DNA from: Paenibacillaceae bacterium | GTDB lineage: Bacteria; Bacillota; Bacilli; Paenibacillales; Paenibacillaceae | NCBI GenBank assembly: GCA_900766135.1 | Contig: CAAFUF010000003.1 | Coordinates: 62,001-126,000, forward strand | Direction of reading: 5' to 3' | DNA length: 64,000 bases | Shown: positions 40,122 through 48,460 of the stretch, in pieces | Numbering within the stretch: position 1 is the stretch's first letter | How the letters are laid out: every line of letters begins with the position of its first letter | The notes under the pieces: generated by a model | What the model saw: only the letters and a program-made list of their open reading frames with translations | Databases searched by the model: none | What the model was told of the DNA's origin: nothing | Made by a program: the position numbers and the translations under genes

Positions 40122-40622
40122 ATGCGATTTACGGTGCAGTATATCCCTCTAAACAAGCTTAAACCCGGAATATCCGTTCAACTTACGCAACGAATCAAAG
40201 AACTTCGGAAAGCCGCGCAGGATTGCATGCATCTGATGATTGTCCGCAAGAGCCGAAAGGACGGAGGTTATGTGATCGTCAGCGGCAGTCACCATTATGA
40301 ATTTTTAAGGAAACACACGAAAAAAGCGGTTGCTCCCTGCCTAGTCGATGAAAGCAAAGCTTCAGACCGCTTGAATTCGTTGATGCATCGCTTGCGAAAA
40401 CCAAACCTCCCATATGAAGCGCCGCGAATTCAACGGGAAAGGACTTCGGCAAGCAGCTGGTCGATCATCCGCAAGTTTATGCGGCAAGAACCTCGTTTCA
40501 AGCAACTGTCCCGTTCGCAGCAGATCAAAGTCCTTCGGCTTGCGTTGCAATACCGGAAAACCACCATCTCCTCGATGAAAGCAAAGGTGGACGGTTATTT
40601 GAAGTCGCAAAAGACGGGATAA
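40122..40622 (+). CDS. ParB-N-domain-like hypothetical protein
   Basis: The 166-residue basic protein begins MRFTVQYIPLNKLKPGISVQ. Its first 80 residues follow the ParB/Srx-like pattern: an IPLNKLKPG opening, a segment giving a partner residue, then VIVSGSHHYEFLRKH in place of the usual GERRxxA/GHHR motif. The C-terminal half is basic and helical (FMRQEPRFKQLSRSQQIKVLRLALQ cut here) and may bind nucleic acid. GAAAGGGGTGG precedes the ATG. It is a stand-alone gene. Function unknown; a chromosome-partition role is not implied. Confidence 0.65.
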   Translation: MRFTVQYIPLNKLKPGISVQLTQRIKELRKAAQDCMHLMIVRKSRKDGGYVIVSGSHHYEFLRKHTKKAVAPCLVDESKASDRLNSLMHRLRKPNLPYEAPRIQRERTSASSWSIIRKFMRQEPRFKQLSRSQQIKVLRLALQYRKTTISSMKAKVDGYLKSQKTG

Positions 40623-40637
40623 CCCAAGAAAATCTAG

Positions 40638-40665
40638 AACGCGCGGGTTTTAGCGCGTTTTTTTA
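40638..40665 (+). terminator. Terminator after the ParB-like gene
   Basis: AACGCGC (40638-40644) pairs with GCGCGTT (40653-40659) and seven T follow. The end touches the 3' end of the leftward MerR gene. Confidence 0.8.
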
Positions 40666-41058
40666 TTTTGTCTCGCCGATATTGCCATACCTTTGTTCGG
40701 CTAGCACCGGATCATTATAAACGGCGATTTTCGAATCGATGAGATCCAGATTTTTCTGCAAAGCCTCCATCTGCTGGAGCACTTGCAAACGATGATCCGC
40801 CAGCATGGCTTTCCGTTCCTCCAGCGTTTCCATCCCTTTCGAACACCAATCCGCGTATTGTTTGATTTCTTTGATGGGCATCCCCGTATCCTTCAGGCAG
40901 CAGATCATGGACAACCACTCGAGATCCTTCTCGGTAAATATCCGGGTGCCGGAGGGTTCCCGACCGATAAAAGGCAGAAGTCCTTCTTTATCATAGTAAC
41001 GCAGGGTATGCGCAGTAAGGCCAAACCGTGACGCCACTTCATGAATGGAATATTTCAT
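40663..41058 (-). CDS. MerR-family regulator (AdhR-like)
   Basis: The 131-residue protein has the MerR winged helix at the N-terminus (MKYSIHEVASRFGLTAHTLRYYDKEGLLPF, read in two parts) and a C-terminal coiled-coil dimer helix (about 80-118). It has the size of AdhR-type MerR proteins, which lack metal-binding cysteines in a C-terminal loop and respond to aldehydes or other electrophiles. Cys54, Cys55 and Cys73 are candidates for sensing. It is divergent from a short-chain dehydrogenase whose promoter has the 19-base spacer and dyad that MerR activators act upon. Confidence 0.88.
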   Translation of the reverse strand: MKYSIHEVASRFGLTAHTLRYYDKEGLLPFIGREPSGTRIFTEKDLEWLSMICCLKDTGMPIKEIKQYADWCSKGMETLEERKAMLADHRLQVLQQMEALQKNLDLIDSKIAVYNDPVLAEQRYGNIGETK

Positions 41059-41067
41059 ATTTCCCCC

Positions 41068-41098
41068 TTGACTTAGAGTTAACTCGAAGCAATATACT
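41068..41098 (+). promoter_or_regulatory. MerR-type promoter/operator with 19-base spacer
   Basis: TTGACT (41068-41073) and TATACT (41093-41098) are 19 bases apart. The dyad CTTAGAG-TTAA-CTCGAAG (41072-41089) fills the spacer. This is the classical MerR arrangement, in which the regulator untwists an over-long spacer. The adjacent MerR gene is the natural partner. Confidence 0.85.
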
Positions 41099-41165
41099 CA
41101 CTATAGTCCACGGCGTCTTACAGATCAAGTGGCAACTTACTACCTAAAGGAGAAGTGATCGAAAG

Positions 41166-41930
41166 ATGAATTCCATGAAGAAAATTGCGCTGGTCACCGG
41201 CGGCAGCCGGGGGCTTGGCAGAAATAGCGCGCTTGCGCTCGCACGTAAAGGGATCGATGTAATCATTACGTATCATAGCCGGAAGGAGGAGGCGGAGAAG
41301 GTCGTTCGGGAAATCGAAGTCCTTGGGCAAAAAGGGGTGATGCTGCAGCTGGATACCGGGAAAGTCTCCTCTTTTGATGCCTTCGTTTCTCAGCTAAAAG
41401 ACGTGCTGACTGAAGAATGGAACCGCGATACCTTCGATATCCTGGTGAATAATGCAGGATTCGGGATCCATGTTCCGATTGCGGAAACGACGGAGGAGCA
41501 GTTCGACAGCCTGATGAATGTACAGTTTAAGGGGGTTTTCTTCCTCTCCCAGAAGCTGTATCCCCATATTGCCGACCATGGCCGTGTCGTTAACGTTTCT
41601 ACGGGACTGACTCGTTTTGTCATTGAAGGGTTCGGGGCGTATTCGGCGATGAAAGGCGCCATCGAGGTGTTGACGAAATATATGGCGAAAGAATGGGGCA
41701 AACGCGGAATACGCGTAAACGCGGTCGCCCCTGGGGCGATTGCGACGGATTTCGGCGGGGGCTCCGTTCGGGATAATCAGCAGATGAGAGGTTTTATTGC
41801 CAATAATATTGCTTTAGGCAGAGTAGGCGAGGCCGACGATATTGGAGGGGTAGTCGCTTCCCTGTGCACGGAGGAGTTCGGCTGGGTTAACGGGACGCGT
41901 CTCGAAGTATCGGGCGGTCAGTTGCTCTAA
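41166..41930 (+). CDS. Short-chain dehydrogenase/reductase (SDR)
   Basis: The 254-residue protein is a classical SDR. It has the nucleotide-binding TGGSRGLG (near residue 12), NNAGFG, the catalytic Ser in VVNVSTG and YSAMKGA (Tyr-x3-Lys), then the C-terminal GFRVNA-like segment GIRVNAVAPG. It reduces or oxidises a carbonyl/alcohol with NAD(P)H. Its promoter is of MerR type, so it is probably induced by an aldehyde or electrophile sensed by the divergent regulator. The ribosome site AAAGGAG is about 13 bases from this ATG, somewhat far; ATG 41175 is an alternative. Confidence 0.88.
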   Translation: MNSMKKIALVTGGSRGLGRNSALALARKGIDVIITYHSRKEEAEKVVREIEVLGQKGVMLQLDTGKVSSFDAFVSQLKDVLTEEWNRDTFDILVNNAGFGIHVPIAETTEEQFDSLMNVQFKGVFFLSQKLYPHIADHGRVVNVSTGLTRFVIEGFGAYSAMKGAIEVLTKYMAKEWGKRGIRVNAVAPGAIATDFGGGSVRDNQQMRGFIANNIALGRVGEADDIGGVVASLCTEEFGWVNGTRLEVSGGQLL

Positions 41931-42033
41931 CGTCCGTTCAGGTTTGCGCTCCAAAAAGAGGATTAGTATAATGTTCATAATCTATCAACGTGGACCGACT
42001 ACTACTATTCTCTTGAAAGGGCAGGTGCATGCC

Positions 42034-43728
42034 ATGAAGTTTAGCGAATACCGCTATGAACGTCCGGATGTCGAAGTTTTCCAACAGAGATTTAAGGAGC
42101 TTCTTGACGCGTTTGAGACGGCGGATACTTATGAAGCGCAGGACCGGATCATGAGGGAAATCAATCAGCTGCGGAGCGGCTTCGACACGATGCAGGAAAT
42201 CGCCAGCACCCGGCACACGATCGACACCAACGACGAATTCTATCAGGCTGAGCAGGACTTTTATGATGAGAAAGGCCCGATTGTCCAAGAATTTATTACG
42301 GATTACTACCGGGCGCTTGTCGGTTCAAAATTTCGCGCCGAGTTAGAGCAAAAATGGGGGTGTCAGCTGTTCAGGCTCGCCGAGCTATCGCTGAAGACGT
42401 TCAGTCCTGAAGTGATCGAGGATCTGCAGCGGGAGAACAAATTGACGACCGAATACGCCAAGCTGATTGCATCCGCGAAAATCCCGTTCGAAGGCGAAGA
42501 GCGCAATTTGTCCCAGTTGATTCCGTTCCAGCAATCGATGGATCGAGAGGTACGTAAGCGCGCGTCCGAAACGGCGTACGGCTTTTTGGCCGAACATGAG
42601 GATGACCTCGATCGAATTTACGACGAGCTGGTCCAAGTCAGAACGAAGATCGCGAAGCAGCTTGGATTCAGCAACTTTGTGGAGCTCGGATATGCCCGGT
42701 TATCGCGGACGGATTACGATGCCGAAAGGGTGGCGAACTTCCGAAAACAAGTGCTGGAGCACATTGTACCGGTGGCCACGAAGCTGAAGGAACGACAAAA
42801 GAATCGGATCGGCGTGGACCAGCTGTTATATTACGATGAGAGCTTTGCCTTTAAGTCAGGAAATGCGATCCCGAAGGGCGATCCCGAGTGGATCGTGAAG
42901 AACGGGGCAAAGATGTACGGGGAGCTGTCCCGGGAGACGGATGAATTTTTTGCCTTTATGACGAAAAATGAACTGATGGATCTCGTTGCCAAACCAGGTA
43001 AGCGGAGCGGAGGATATTGTACCTTTATCAGCGATTACAAGGCACCGTTTATTTTCTCCAATTTTAACGGCACGTCGGGCGACATCGATGTGCTGACGCA
43101 TGAAGCCGGGCATGCTTTCCAGATGTATGAAAGCAGGGAGTTTGAGGTGCCGGAGTACCAATTTCCGACGCTGGAAGCGTGCGAAATCCATTCCATGAGC
43201 ATGGAGTTCTTCACCTGGCCTTGGATGGATTTGTTCTTTGAAGAACAAGCCGATAAATACCGGTTTGATCATTTAGCCAGTGCAATCATCTTCATCCCCT
43301 ACGGCGTGGCGGTTGATGAGTTCCAGCATTACGTCTATGAGCATCCGGAGGCGACTCCGGCGGAGCGCAAGCAAGCTTGGCGGGAGATCGAACGCAAATA
43401 TGTGCCTTACCGGAACTATGCGGATAACGCCTATTTGGAACGGGGCGGGTACTGGCACAGGCAGGCTCATATCTACAATTCGCCGTTTTACTATATCGAT
43501 TATACCCTGGCGCAGATCTGCGCGTTTCAGTTCTGGAAGAAGATGCACGAGGACCGCGAAGCGGCTTGGGCCGACTACTTGCATTTATGCCGGCAGGGGG
43601 GCAGTCGTTCCTTTACGGAGCTGGTCCAAACGGCAGGCTTAACTTCACCGTTCGAGGATGGCTGCGTCACTTCGGTAATTGGAAGCATTGAAGCCTGGCT
43701 TGACGGTGTGAATGACCAAGAACTATAA
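42034..43728 (+). CDS. M3-family oligoendopeptidase (PepF-like)
   Basis: The 564-residue cytoplasmic metallopeptidase has the zinc motif HEAGH at residues 356-360. The downstream glutamate helix is in LEACEIHSMSMEFF. The length is that of the M3 'oligoendopeptidase F-like' group. It degrades short peptides. AAAGGGCAGG precedes the ATG at 42034; the 30-residue upstream extension is unlike the family. It is monocistronic; its terminator overlaps the end of the convergent MFS gene. Confidence 0.9.
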   Translation: MKFSEYRYERPDVEVFQQRFKELLDAFETADTYEAQDRIMREINQLRSGFDTMQEIASTRHTIDTNDEFYQAEQDFYDEKGPIVQEFITDYYRALVGSKFRAELEQKWGCQLFRLAELSLKTFSPEVIEDLQRENKLTTEYAKLIASAKIPFEGEERNLSQLIPFQQSMDREVRKRASETAYGFLAEHEDDLDRIYDELVQVRTKIAKQLGFSNFVELGYARLSRTDYDAERVANFRKQVLEHIVPVATKLKERQKNRIGVDQLLYYDESFAFKSGNAIPKGDPEWIVKNGAKMYGELSRETDEFFAFMTKNELMDLVAKPGKRSGGYCTFISDYKAPFIFSNFNGTSGDIDVLTHEAGHAFQMYESREFEVPEYQFPTLEACEIHSMSMEFFTWPWMDLFFEEQADKYRFDHLASAIIFIPYGVAVDEFQHYVYEHPEATPAERKQAWREIERKYVPYRNYADNAYLERGGYWHRQAHIYNSPFYYIDYTLAQICAFQFWKKMHEDREAAWADYLHLCRQGGSRSFTELVQTAGLTSPFEDGCVTSVIGSIEAWLDGVNDQEL

Positions 43729-43742
43729 ATAAAGATCTGTTA

Positions 43743-43778
43743 AAGACGCTTGCAGTTACATTTGCAGGCGTCTTTTTT
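43743..43778 (+). terminator. Terminator of the M3 peptidase gene inside the MFS 3' end
   Basis: AAGACGC-T-TGCA (43744-43755) pairs with TGCA-G-GCGTCTT (43763-43774), followed by T residues. The stop codon of the leftward MFS gene (43756-43758) lies in the loop. Confidence 0.85.
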
Positions 43779-45045
43779 CACGGGACATCGCCGTTGGCTT
43801 ACTGGAATCACCACGGAACATAAAGTAATACAGGAGCGAAGCAGCCGTATATAAACAGCCGGTCATGCTAAAAGTGATGGCGTAACCCCAATAGGTCCCG
43901 TAGGCCGTGACCAAATGCGATTGAACGGGTCCCATCGTCGCCCAGCCCAGCATGAACGCCGTTTGGGTCAGCGAGTTCGCGATTCCGCGCCGCTCGTCCG
44001 CGACACGGTCGATCATGATGGCGGACTGGATCGGATTGGCCGCATTCATCAGCGCTTGCCGGAACAGAAAACTTACGGCTGCAATGGCAAACCCATTCGT
44101 GAAGCCGGTAAGGAGCAGGAACGGCAGGGACAGCATTTGAAAGCAGACGACCGCTTTGACTTGACCCACCCGGTTGGCCAAGGAAGGACCGATCAGCATG
44201 GAGAAGATCGTCATGACCTGACCTAGAGAGATTAACAAACTCATCAGAGACAGCGATATGGAGAAGCGATTCGTGAAATAGAGATTAAGGTAAGGAACGA
44301 CAAGTCCCGAGCCCAAGCCGATCAATAGCTGAGCGGCAACGAAGCGCGCAATCATCCGGGAGTCGGCGGCGGGGGAAGCTTCCTCTTTTGGCGTTTGCAT
44401 CTCCGCTTCCGGGGTCATCTGCGTTGCGGTTGCCTTGTTGTTCTCACGGACGAACAGCATCGGAATGAAGGCGGCTAAGGTTGCGGCTCCGCCAATAACC
44501 AGTACGGTTCTTAGACTAAGCAAATTCGCGAAACCGAAGGACTTTAGGGCATCGGCGAACACGCCGCCGCCTAAGCTGCCGATCACTTGAGAAGCAAGGC
44601 CTAGGGAGGAGAAGTAGCTGAACATCTTCAGCCGGTTGGCGGTAGTCACATTTTCGGCCAGGAACGGAATCGAGAGGACTTGAAAAAAAGAAGCAAACAA
44701 ACCGGTAAACACGGCGAACCCAAGCAAAGCGGCTTCTCCCGATGAGAAGGAGCGGAGAATGAAAGCGACGCCGCTTAGCAAAGCGCCTAATACGAGGATT
44801 TTTTTGCGGCTGGTCCGGTCACCCCAAATTCCGATCGGCACGAACATCAATGCCGTAGCAAAGGACTGAATGCTGACGACGCGTCCGTTCATGGCGTCAT
44901 CGTAACCCAGTCCTTGAATGTACAAATTATATAGCACCCCAAACATGCCGGTGCCGATTTGATAGAGGATATTCGCCAAGAAGAAGAGCTTGATATTTCT
45001 GGACCATCCCTGTATTTCCCGTGTTAATGTTCGTAAATAACCCAC
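43756..45045 (-). CDS. MFS transporter
   Basis: The 429-residue protein has about 12 hydrophobic helices in two halves with a polar central loop (RENNKATATQMTPEAEMQTP, about 200-225). The first inter-helix loop IWGDRTSRKKILVLG is the MFS signature. It is probably an efflux pump; the substrate cannot be read. I prefer the GTG at 45045, 9 bases after GGAGG, because the two ATG codons upstream (45063 and 45054) overlap or abut that site. It converges with the M3 peptidase gene. Confidence 0.85.
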   Translation of the reverse strand: MGYLRTLTREIQGWSRNIKLFFLANILYQIGTGMFGVLYNLYIQGLGYDDAMNGRVVSIQSFATALMFVPIGIWGDRTSRKKILVLGALLSGVAFILRSFSSGEAALLGFAVFTGLFASFFQVLSIPFLAENVTTANRLKMFSYFSSLGLASQVIGSLGGGVFADALKSFGFANLLSLRTVLVIGGAATLAAFIPMLFVRENNKATATQMTPEAEMQTPKEEASPAADSRMIARFVAAQLLIGLGSGLVVPYLNLYFTNRFSISLSLMSLLISLGQVMTIFSMLIGPSLANRVGQVKAVVCFQMLSLPFLLLTGFTNGFAIAAVSFLFRQALMNAANPIQSAIMIDRVADERRGIANSLTQTAFMLGWATMGPVQSHLVTAYGTYWGYAITFSMTGCLYTAASLLYYFMFRGDSSKPTAMSREKRRLQM

Positions 45046-45129
45046 TTGGTTCATCCTCCGCATGCTTGTTGTTGGCTAAAATACAATTCTAGCACTTAAC
45101 GACAAGGGAAGGAAGATGGAAGAGATAAG

Positions 45130-45155
45130 AAAGAGAGCCCTATGGGGTCTCTTTT
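45130..45155 (-). terminator. Terminator overlapping the stop of the 56-aa gene
   Basis: On the minus strand AAGAGA-CCC pairs with GGG-CTCTCTT around CATA, then TCTT. The plus strand also has six T after the stem, so it may work in both directions. Confidence 0.6.
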
Positions 45156-45310
45156 TTAGAAGCTCTCGCTGGGCGTTTTGCGTTCTGTTTGATCCGCTGA
45201 TCGATTTCGGCTTCGCCCTGGATCTCGGCGGCAGCTTCCATTTGATGATTCAGCTGCTTTTCGATTTGGCCGATGCCGTGGGCCCCTTGGTGATTTCTGC
45301 TGGATGCCAT
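45140..45310 (-). CDS. Small hypothetical protein (56 aa), Gln/Glu/Ala-rich
   Basis: The 56-residue product starts MASSRNHQGAHGIGQIEKQL and ends in a basic KRPARASKKETP tail. The middle is predicted helical and hydrophilic. AGGAGG lies 13 bases upstream of this ATG, rather far, so the start is uncertain; a longer in-frame start exists at 45370. No homologue known to me. It may be a small DNA- or spore-associated protein, by composition only. Confidence 0.5.
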   Translation of the reverse strand: MASSRNHQGAHGIGQIEKQLNHQMEAAAEIQGEAEIDQRIKQNAKRPARASKKETP

Positions 45311-45447
45311 CGCTCCGGTGATACCTCCTGTAGTATGTGTTGGTGTCGTGAATGGGGTGTCGGGCTTCAAGCCTTACGATACGTCAGAACGGGAGCAAAT
45401 ATGCACCGAAAAAATTCGATGGCGTTATTTTCCGGCAGCCCCTAATA

Positions 45448-45600
45448 TCAAAAAAAGGAACCCATGAACGATCCGGGTTCCTTTACTTATTGCATAGCAG
45501 AAGAGACGATGTTATAATCAGAAGACGACCGTCATTATAAAATAGGACGTAATTATCCATCCTACATTTTTATCTTAACATGCAGTTGGAATCTTGTCAA
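45448..45600 (-). ncRNA. Candidate small antisense RNA opposite the rph leader
   Basis: On the minus strand TTGACA (45600-45595) and TAAGAT (45577-45572) have a 17-base spacer and predict a start near 45565. A strong intrinsic terminator, GGAACCC/GGGTTCC (45480-45456) followed by seven T, ends it at about 45448. The RNA would be about 118 bases and would run across the rph promoter and half its leader. No gene lies between. Alternatively it is an attenuated leader of the 56-aa gene further left. The 321-base gap 45311-45631 contains this unit and the rph promoter. Confidence 0.5.
45489..45517 (+). promoter_or_regulatory. rph promoter
   Basis: TTGCAT (45489-45494) and TATAAT (45512-45517) are 17 bases apart. 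The -10 is one arm of a dyad, TTATAAT (45511-45517) with ATTATAA (45533-45539), which could hold a repressor. The leader to the ATG is about 108 bases. Confidence 0.7.
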
Positions 45601-45631
45601 ACGTTTTTTTTAAAAATGAATCGGAGGAGAG

Positions 45632-48256
45632 ATGTTCGTGAAATCTTTGGTTATTGGGCTACGAGAGTCGGATCGGGCGCAACTATCGAATGTCGGCGGA
45701 AAAGGATTGAATTTAGCCAAATTATCTGCCATCGATGGGATCCATGTCCCTGAGGGCTTCATCGTAACGACCGCAGCCTATCAACAAGCCGTCGAACAAA
45801 ATGGCACCTACCTCAGTTTGTTAAATCAACTGATGCAGCTTCAACCAGGGGATCTTGAACGAATCGGTGAAATCTGCCGTCAGGTTCGTCAGATTCTGAT
45901 GGAAATCGCGGTCCCGCCAGAAGTGGCGGAAGCGGTGTTCCGCCATCTCTCCCGGCTTGGTGAATCTCAGGCTTATGCCATACGTTCCAGCGCAACGGCC
46001 GAAGATTTGCCGCAGGCTTCCTTTGCCGGTCAACAAGACAGCTATTTGAATGTCATCGGCTATGAATCCATCCTGGAGCATCTCCGCAAATGTTGGGCTT
46101 CCCTCTATACGGATCGCGCGGTGATTTACCGGATGCGAAACGGATTTCATCACGGGCAAATTTCCATATCCGTCATCATTCAAAAGATGGTGGTTCCGCA
46201 ATCTTCCGGGATTTTGTTTACGGCAGATCCGGTGAATTCCGATCGAAAGACGTTATCCATCGATGCCGGCTTCGGACTTGGCGAAGCCCTGGTTTCGGGC
46301 CTGGTGTCCGCGGATGGCTATAAGGTGAAGGAAGGGAAAATCATCGAGAAGCGGATCGCCGAGAAAACCTTGGCGATGTATGGACGGAAGGAAGGCGGTA
46401 CAGAGACGAAGACCATTGATCCGGGCCAGCAAAAGGCTCAGGTCCTCACGGATGAGCAAATTTTATGCCTCGGTCGAATCGGAAGACGGATCGAAGCCTT
46501 CTTTGGCCAGCCGCAAGACATCGAATGGTGTTTGGCAGAGGATACGTTTTATATCGTCCAGAGCCGGCCGATCACGACGTTATACCCGATCCCCGAAGAA
46601 ACGGATCAAGGGAATCGTGTTTATATTTCCGTCGGACATCAGCAAATGATGACCGACCCCATCAAGCCGCTGGGGTTGTCTTTTTACTTGTTAACGACTC
46701 CGGCCCCCATGCGAACGGCTGGCGGCAGGCTGTTTGTCGACGTTACGCCTATGCTTGCTTCGCCGGACAGCAGGCAAATGATTATCGAAACCATGGGACA
46801 CTCCGAGCCGCTGATTAAGGATGCGTTGATGACCGTCCTTGAACGAGGCGACTTCATTCCACCGATGCCTCATGATCAGAAAGGATCGAACGCCTGCAAG
46901 AGAAGAGGGCCATTGCCGGATGCGGATGCTGGACTCGGGATCGAAAACGATCCAAACCTCGTATCGGATTTGGTTAAACGGAGCCAAGCATCAATCGAGG
47001 GGTTAAAGCAAAACATCCGCGAAAAGTCAGGAACGGAATTGATGGATTTCATCCGGGAAGATCTCACGGAATTAAAAAAAATATTATTTGATCCGCAAAG
47101 CTTGGCCGTGATTATGGCCAGTATGAATGCTTCGAAATGGATCAACGAGAAAATGAACGAGTGGCTAGGCGAAAAAAACGCAGCGGATTCGATTTCTCAG
47201 TCCGTACCGGGCAATATTACTTCGGAAATGGGCCTGGCGCTCATGGATGTTGCCGACGCAATCCGTCCCTATCCGGAGATCATCGCTTATTTGGAGCAAG
47301 CGGGAGACGACGATCGCTTCTTGGATAAACTATCGAGGTTCGAGGGGGGAGCGGATGTACATGACGCTATCCACGATTTTCTCGGCAAATACGGCATGCG
47401 ATGCCCTGGGGAAATCGATATCACCCGAACCCGGTGGGTGGAAAGCCCGGTCATGCTGGTGCCGGTGATTCTGGGCAACATCAGACATTTCGAAGCCCAT
47501 GCCAGCCGGTGGAAATTTGAGCAGGGACGACAAATCGCTTTGAACAAAGAACAGGAGCTTTTGGAACGACTGAGACAATTGCCGGATGGAGAGCAGAAAG
47601 CCAAAGAAACTAAACGAATGATCGACCTCGTCCGGAATTTCTCGGGTTATCGGGAGTATCCGAAATACGGCTTGATTCACCGCTACTTTATATATAAGCA
47701 GGCTTTGCTGAAAGAAGGAGAGCGCCTTGCACAAGCAGAGGTCATTTCTGACAAAGAAGACATCTATTACCTCAGGTTCGAGGAACTTTGCGAGACCGTA
47801 CGGACGAACCGGTTGGATCGACGGATTATCTCCAAACGGAAAGAAGAATACAAACTCTATGAAAAACTCATTCCCCCGCGCGTAATTACGTCGGATGGCG
47901 AAATCATTCGGGGCAAGTATCAACGAGAGAATCTCCCCGCCGACGCGATTGTTGGCTTGCCGGTTTCTTCAGGCGTGGTCGAGGGACGCGCGCGCGTCCT
48001 CATGAAAATGGAAGACGCCGTGCTGGAAGAGGGGGATATCCTAGTCACCGCATTTACCGATCCCAGCTGGACGCCCCTGTTTGTATCTCTTCGAGGATTA
48101 GTCACCGAGGTAGGCGGCCTGATGACCCATGGCTCCGTGATCGCGCGCGAATATGGACTTCCTGCTGTCGTCTGCGTGGAAAATGCGACCCGGCGGATTA
48201 AAGACGGGCAACGCATTCGCGTGAATGGCACGGAGGGGTACATCGAGTTGATCTAA
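45632..48256 (+). CDS. rph: Rifamycin phosphotransferase (RPH)
   Basis: The 874-residue protein has the layout of PEP-synthase-like RPH enzymes. The N-terminal ATP-grasp pair (about 1-320) carries GGKGLNLAKL and AIRSSATAEDLPQASFAGQQ. A central rifamycin-binding part and a C-terminal swivelling His domain with GGLMTHGSVIAREYG (His833) follow. RPH splits ATP and phosphorylates the rifamycin ansa-chain hydroxyl, inactivating the drug; about 870 residues is the family length. True PEP synthases are shorter and have a C-terminal PEP-binding TIM barrel that is absent here. GGAGGAG precedes the ATG at 45632; GTG 45638 is possible. It is monocistronic with its own terminator. Confidence 0.88.
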   Translation: MFVKSLVIGLRESDRAQLSNVGGKGLNLAKLSAIDGIHVPEGFIVTTAAYQQAVEQNGTYLSLLNQLMQLQPGDLERIGEICRQVRQILMEIAVPPEVAEAVFRHLSRLGESQAYAIRSSATAEDLPQASFAGQQDSYLNVIGYESILEHLRKCWASLYTDRAVIYRMRNGFHHGQISISVIIQKMVVPQSSGILFTADPVNSDRKTLSIDAGFGLGEALVSGLVSADGYKVKEGKIIEKRIAEKTLAMYGRKEGGTETKTIDPGQQKAQVLTDEQILCLGRIGRRIEAFFGQPQDIEWCLAEDTFYIVQSRPITTLYPIPEETDQGNRVYISVGHQQMMTDPIKPLGLSFYLLTTPAPMRTAGGRLFVDVTPMLASPDSRQMIIETMGHSEPLIKDALMTVLERGDFIPPMPHDQKGSNACKRRGPLPDADAGLGIENDPNLVSDLVKRSQASIEGLKQNIREKSGTELMDFIREDLTELKKILFDPQSLAVIMASMNASKWINEKMNEWLGEKNAADSISQSVPGNITSEMGLALMDVADAIRPYPEIIAYLEQAGDDDRFLDKLSRFEGGADVHDAIHDFLGKYGMRCPGEIDITRTRWVESPVMLVPVILGNIRHFEAHASRWKFEQGRQIALNKEQELLERLRQLPDGEQKAKETKRMIDLVRNFSGYREYPKYGLIHRYFIYKQALLKEGERLAQAEVISDKEDIYYLRFEELCETVRTNRLDRRIISKRKEEYKLYEKLIPPRVITSDGEIIRGKYQRENLPADAIVGLPVSSGVVEGRARVLMKMEDAVLEEGDILVTAFTDPSWTPLFVSLRGLVTEVGGLMTHGSVIAREYGLPAVVCVENATRRIKDGQRIRVNGTEGYIELI

Positions 48257-48281
48257 GCGATTCCATAAGTCTGCAAATAAG

Positions 48282-48334
48282 GACAAAAATAACATTATCC
48301 TATTTTATTACATGATAATGTTATTTTTGTTTCC
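48282..48334 (+). terminator. rph terminator, 17-bp AT-rich stem
   Basis: ACAAAAATAACATTATC (48283-48299) pairs perfectly with GATAATGTTATTTTTGT (48314-48330). U-rich arms on both sides suggest bidirectional function. Confidence 0.8.
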
Positions 48335-48384
48335 ATATTTTCTACATAATTCGTCATTTATTTTCGGGTTTGAAGTAATGTTCA

Positions 48385-48414
48385 TTGACTACACAAAAGG
48401 GATAGGCATAATAT
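48385..48414 (+). promoter_or_regulatory. Promoter of the secreted stalk protein gene
   Basis: TTGACT (48385-48390) and TAATAT (48409-48414) are 18 bases apart, 47 bases before the ATG. Confidence 0.6.
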
Positions 48415-48460
48415 GGAAGCAGTTTTTATCTAGTCATTCTATTTTGTGGGAGGTAGCTTT

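Noticed and set aside
45632..48256. Phosphoenolpyruvate synthase
   Set aside because: The ATP-grasp and His domains are shared, but the C-terminal PEP-binding barrel is missing and the length matches rifamycin phosphotransferases.
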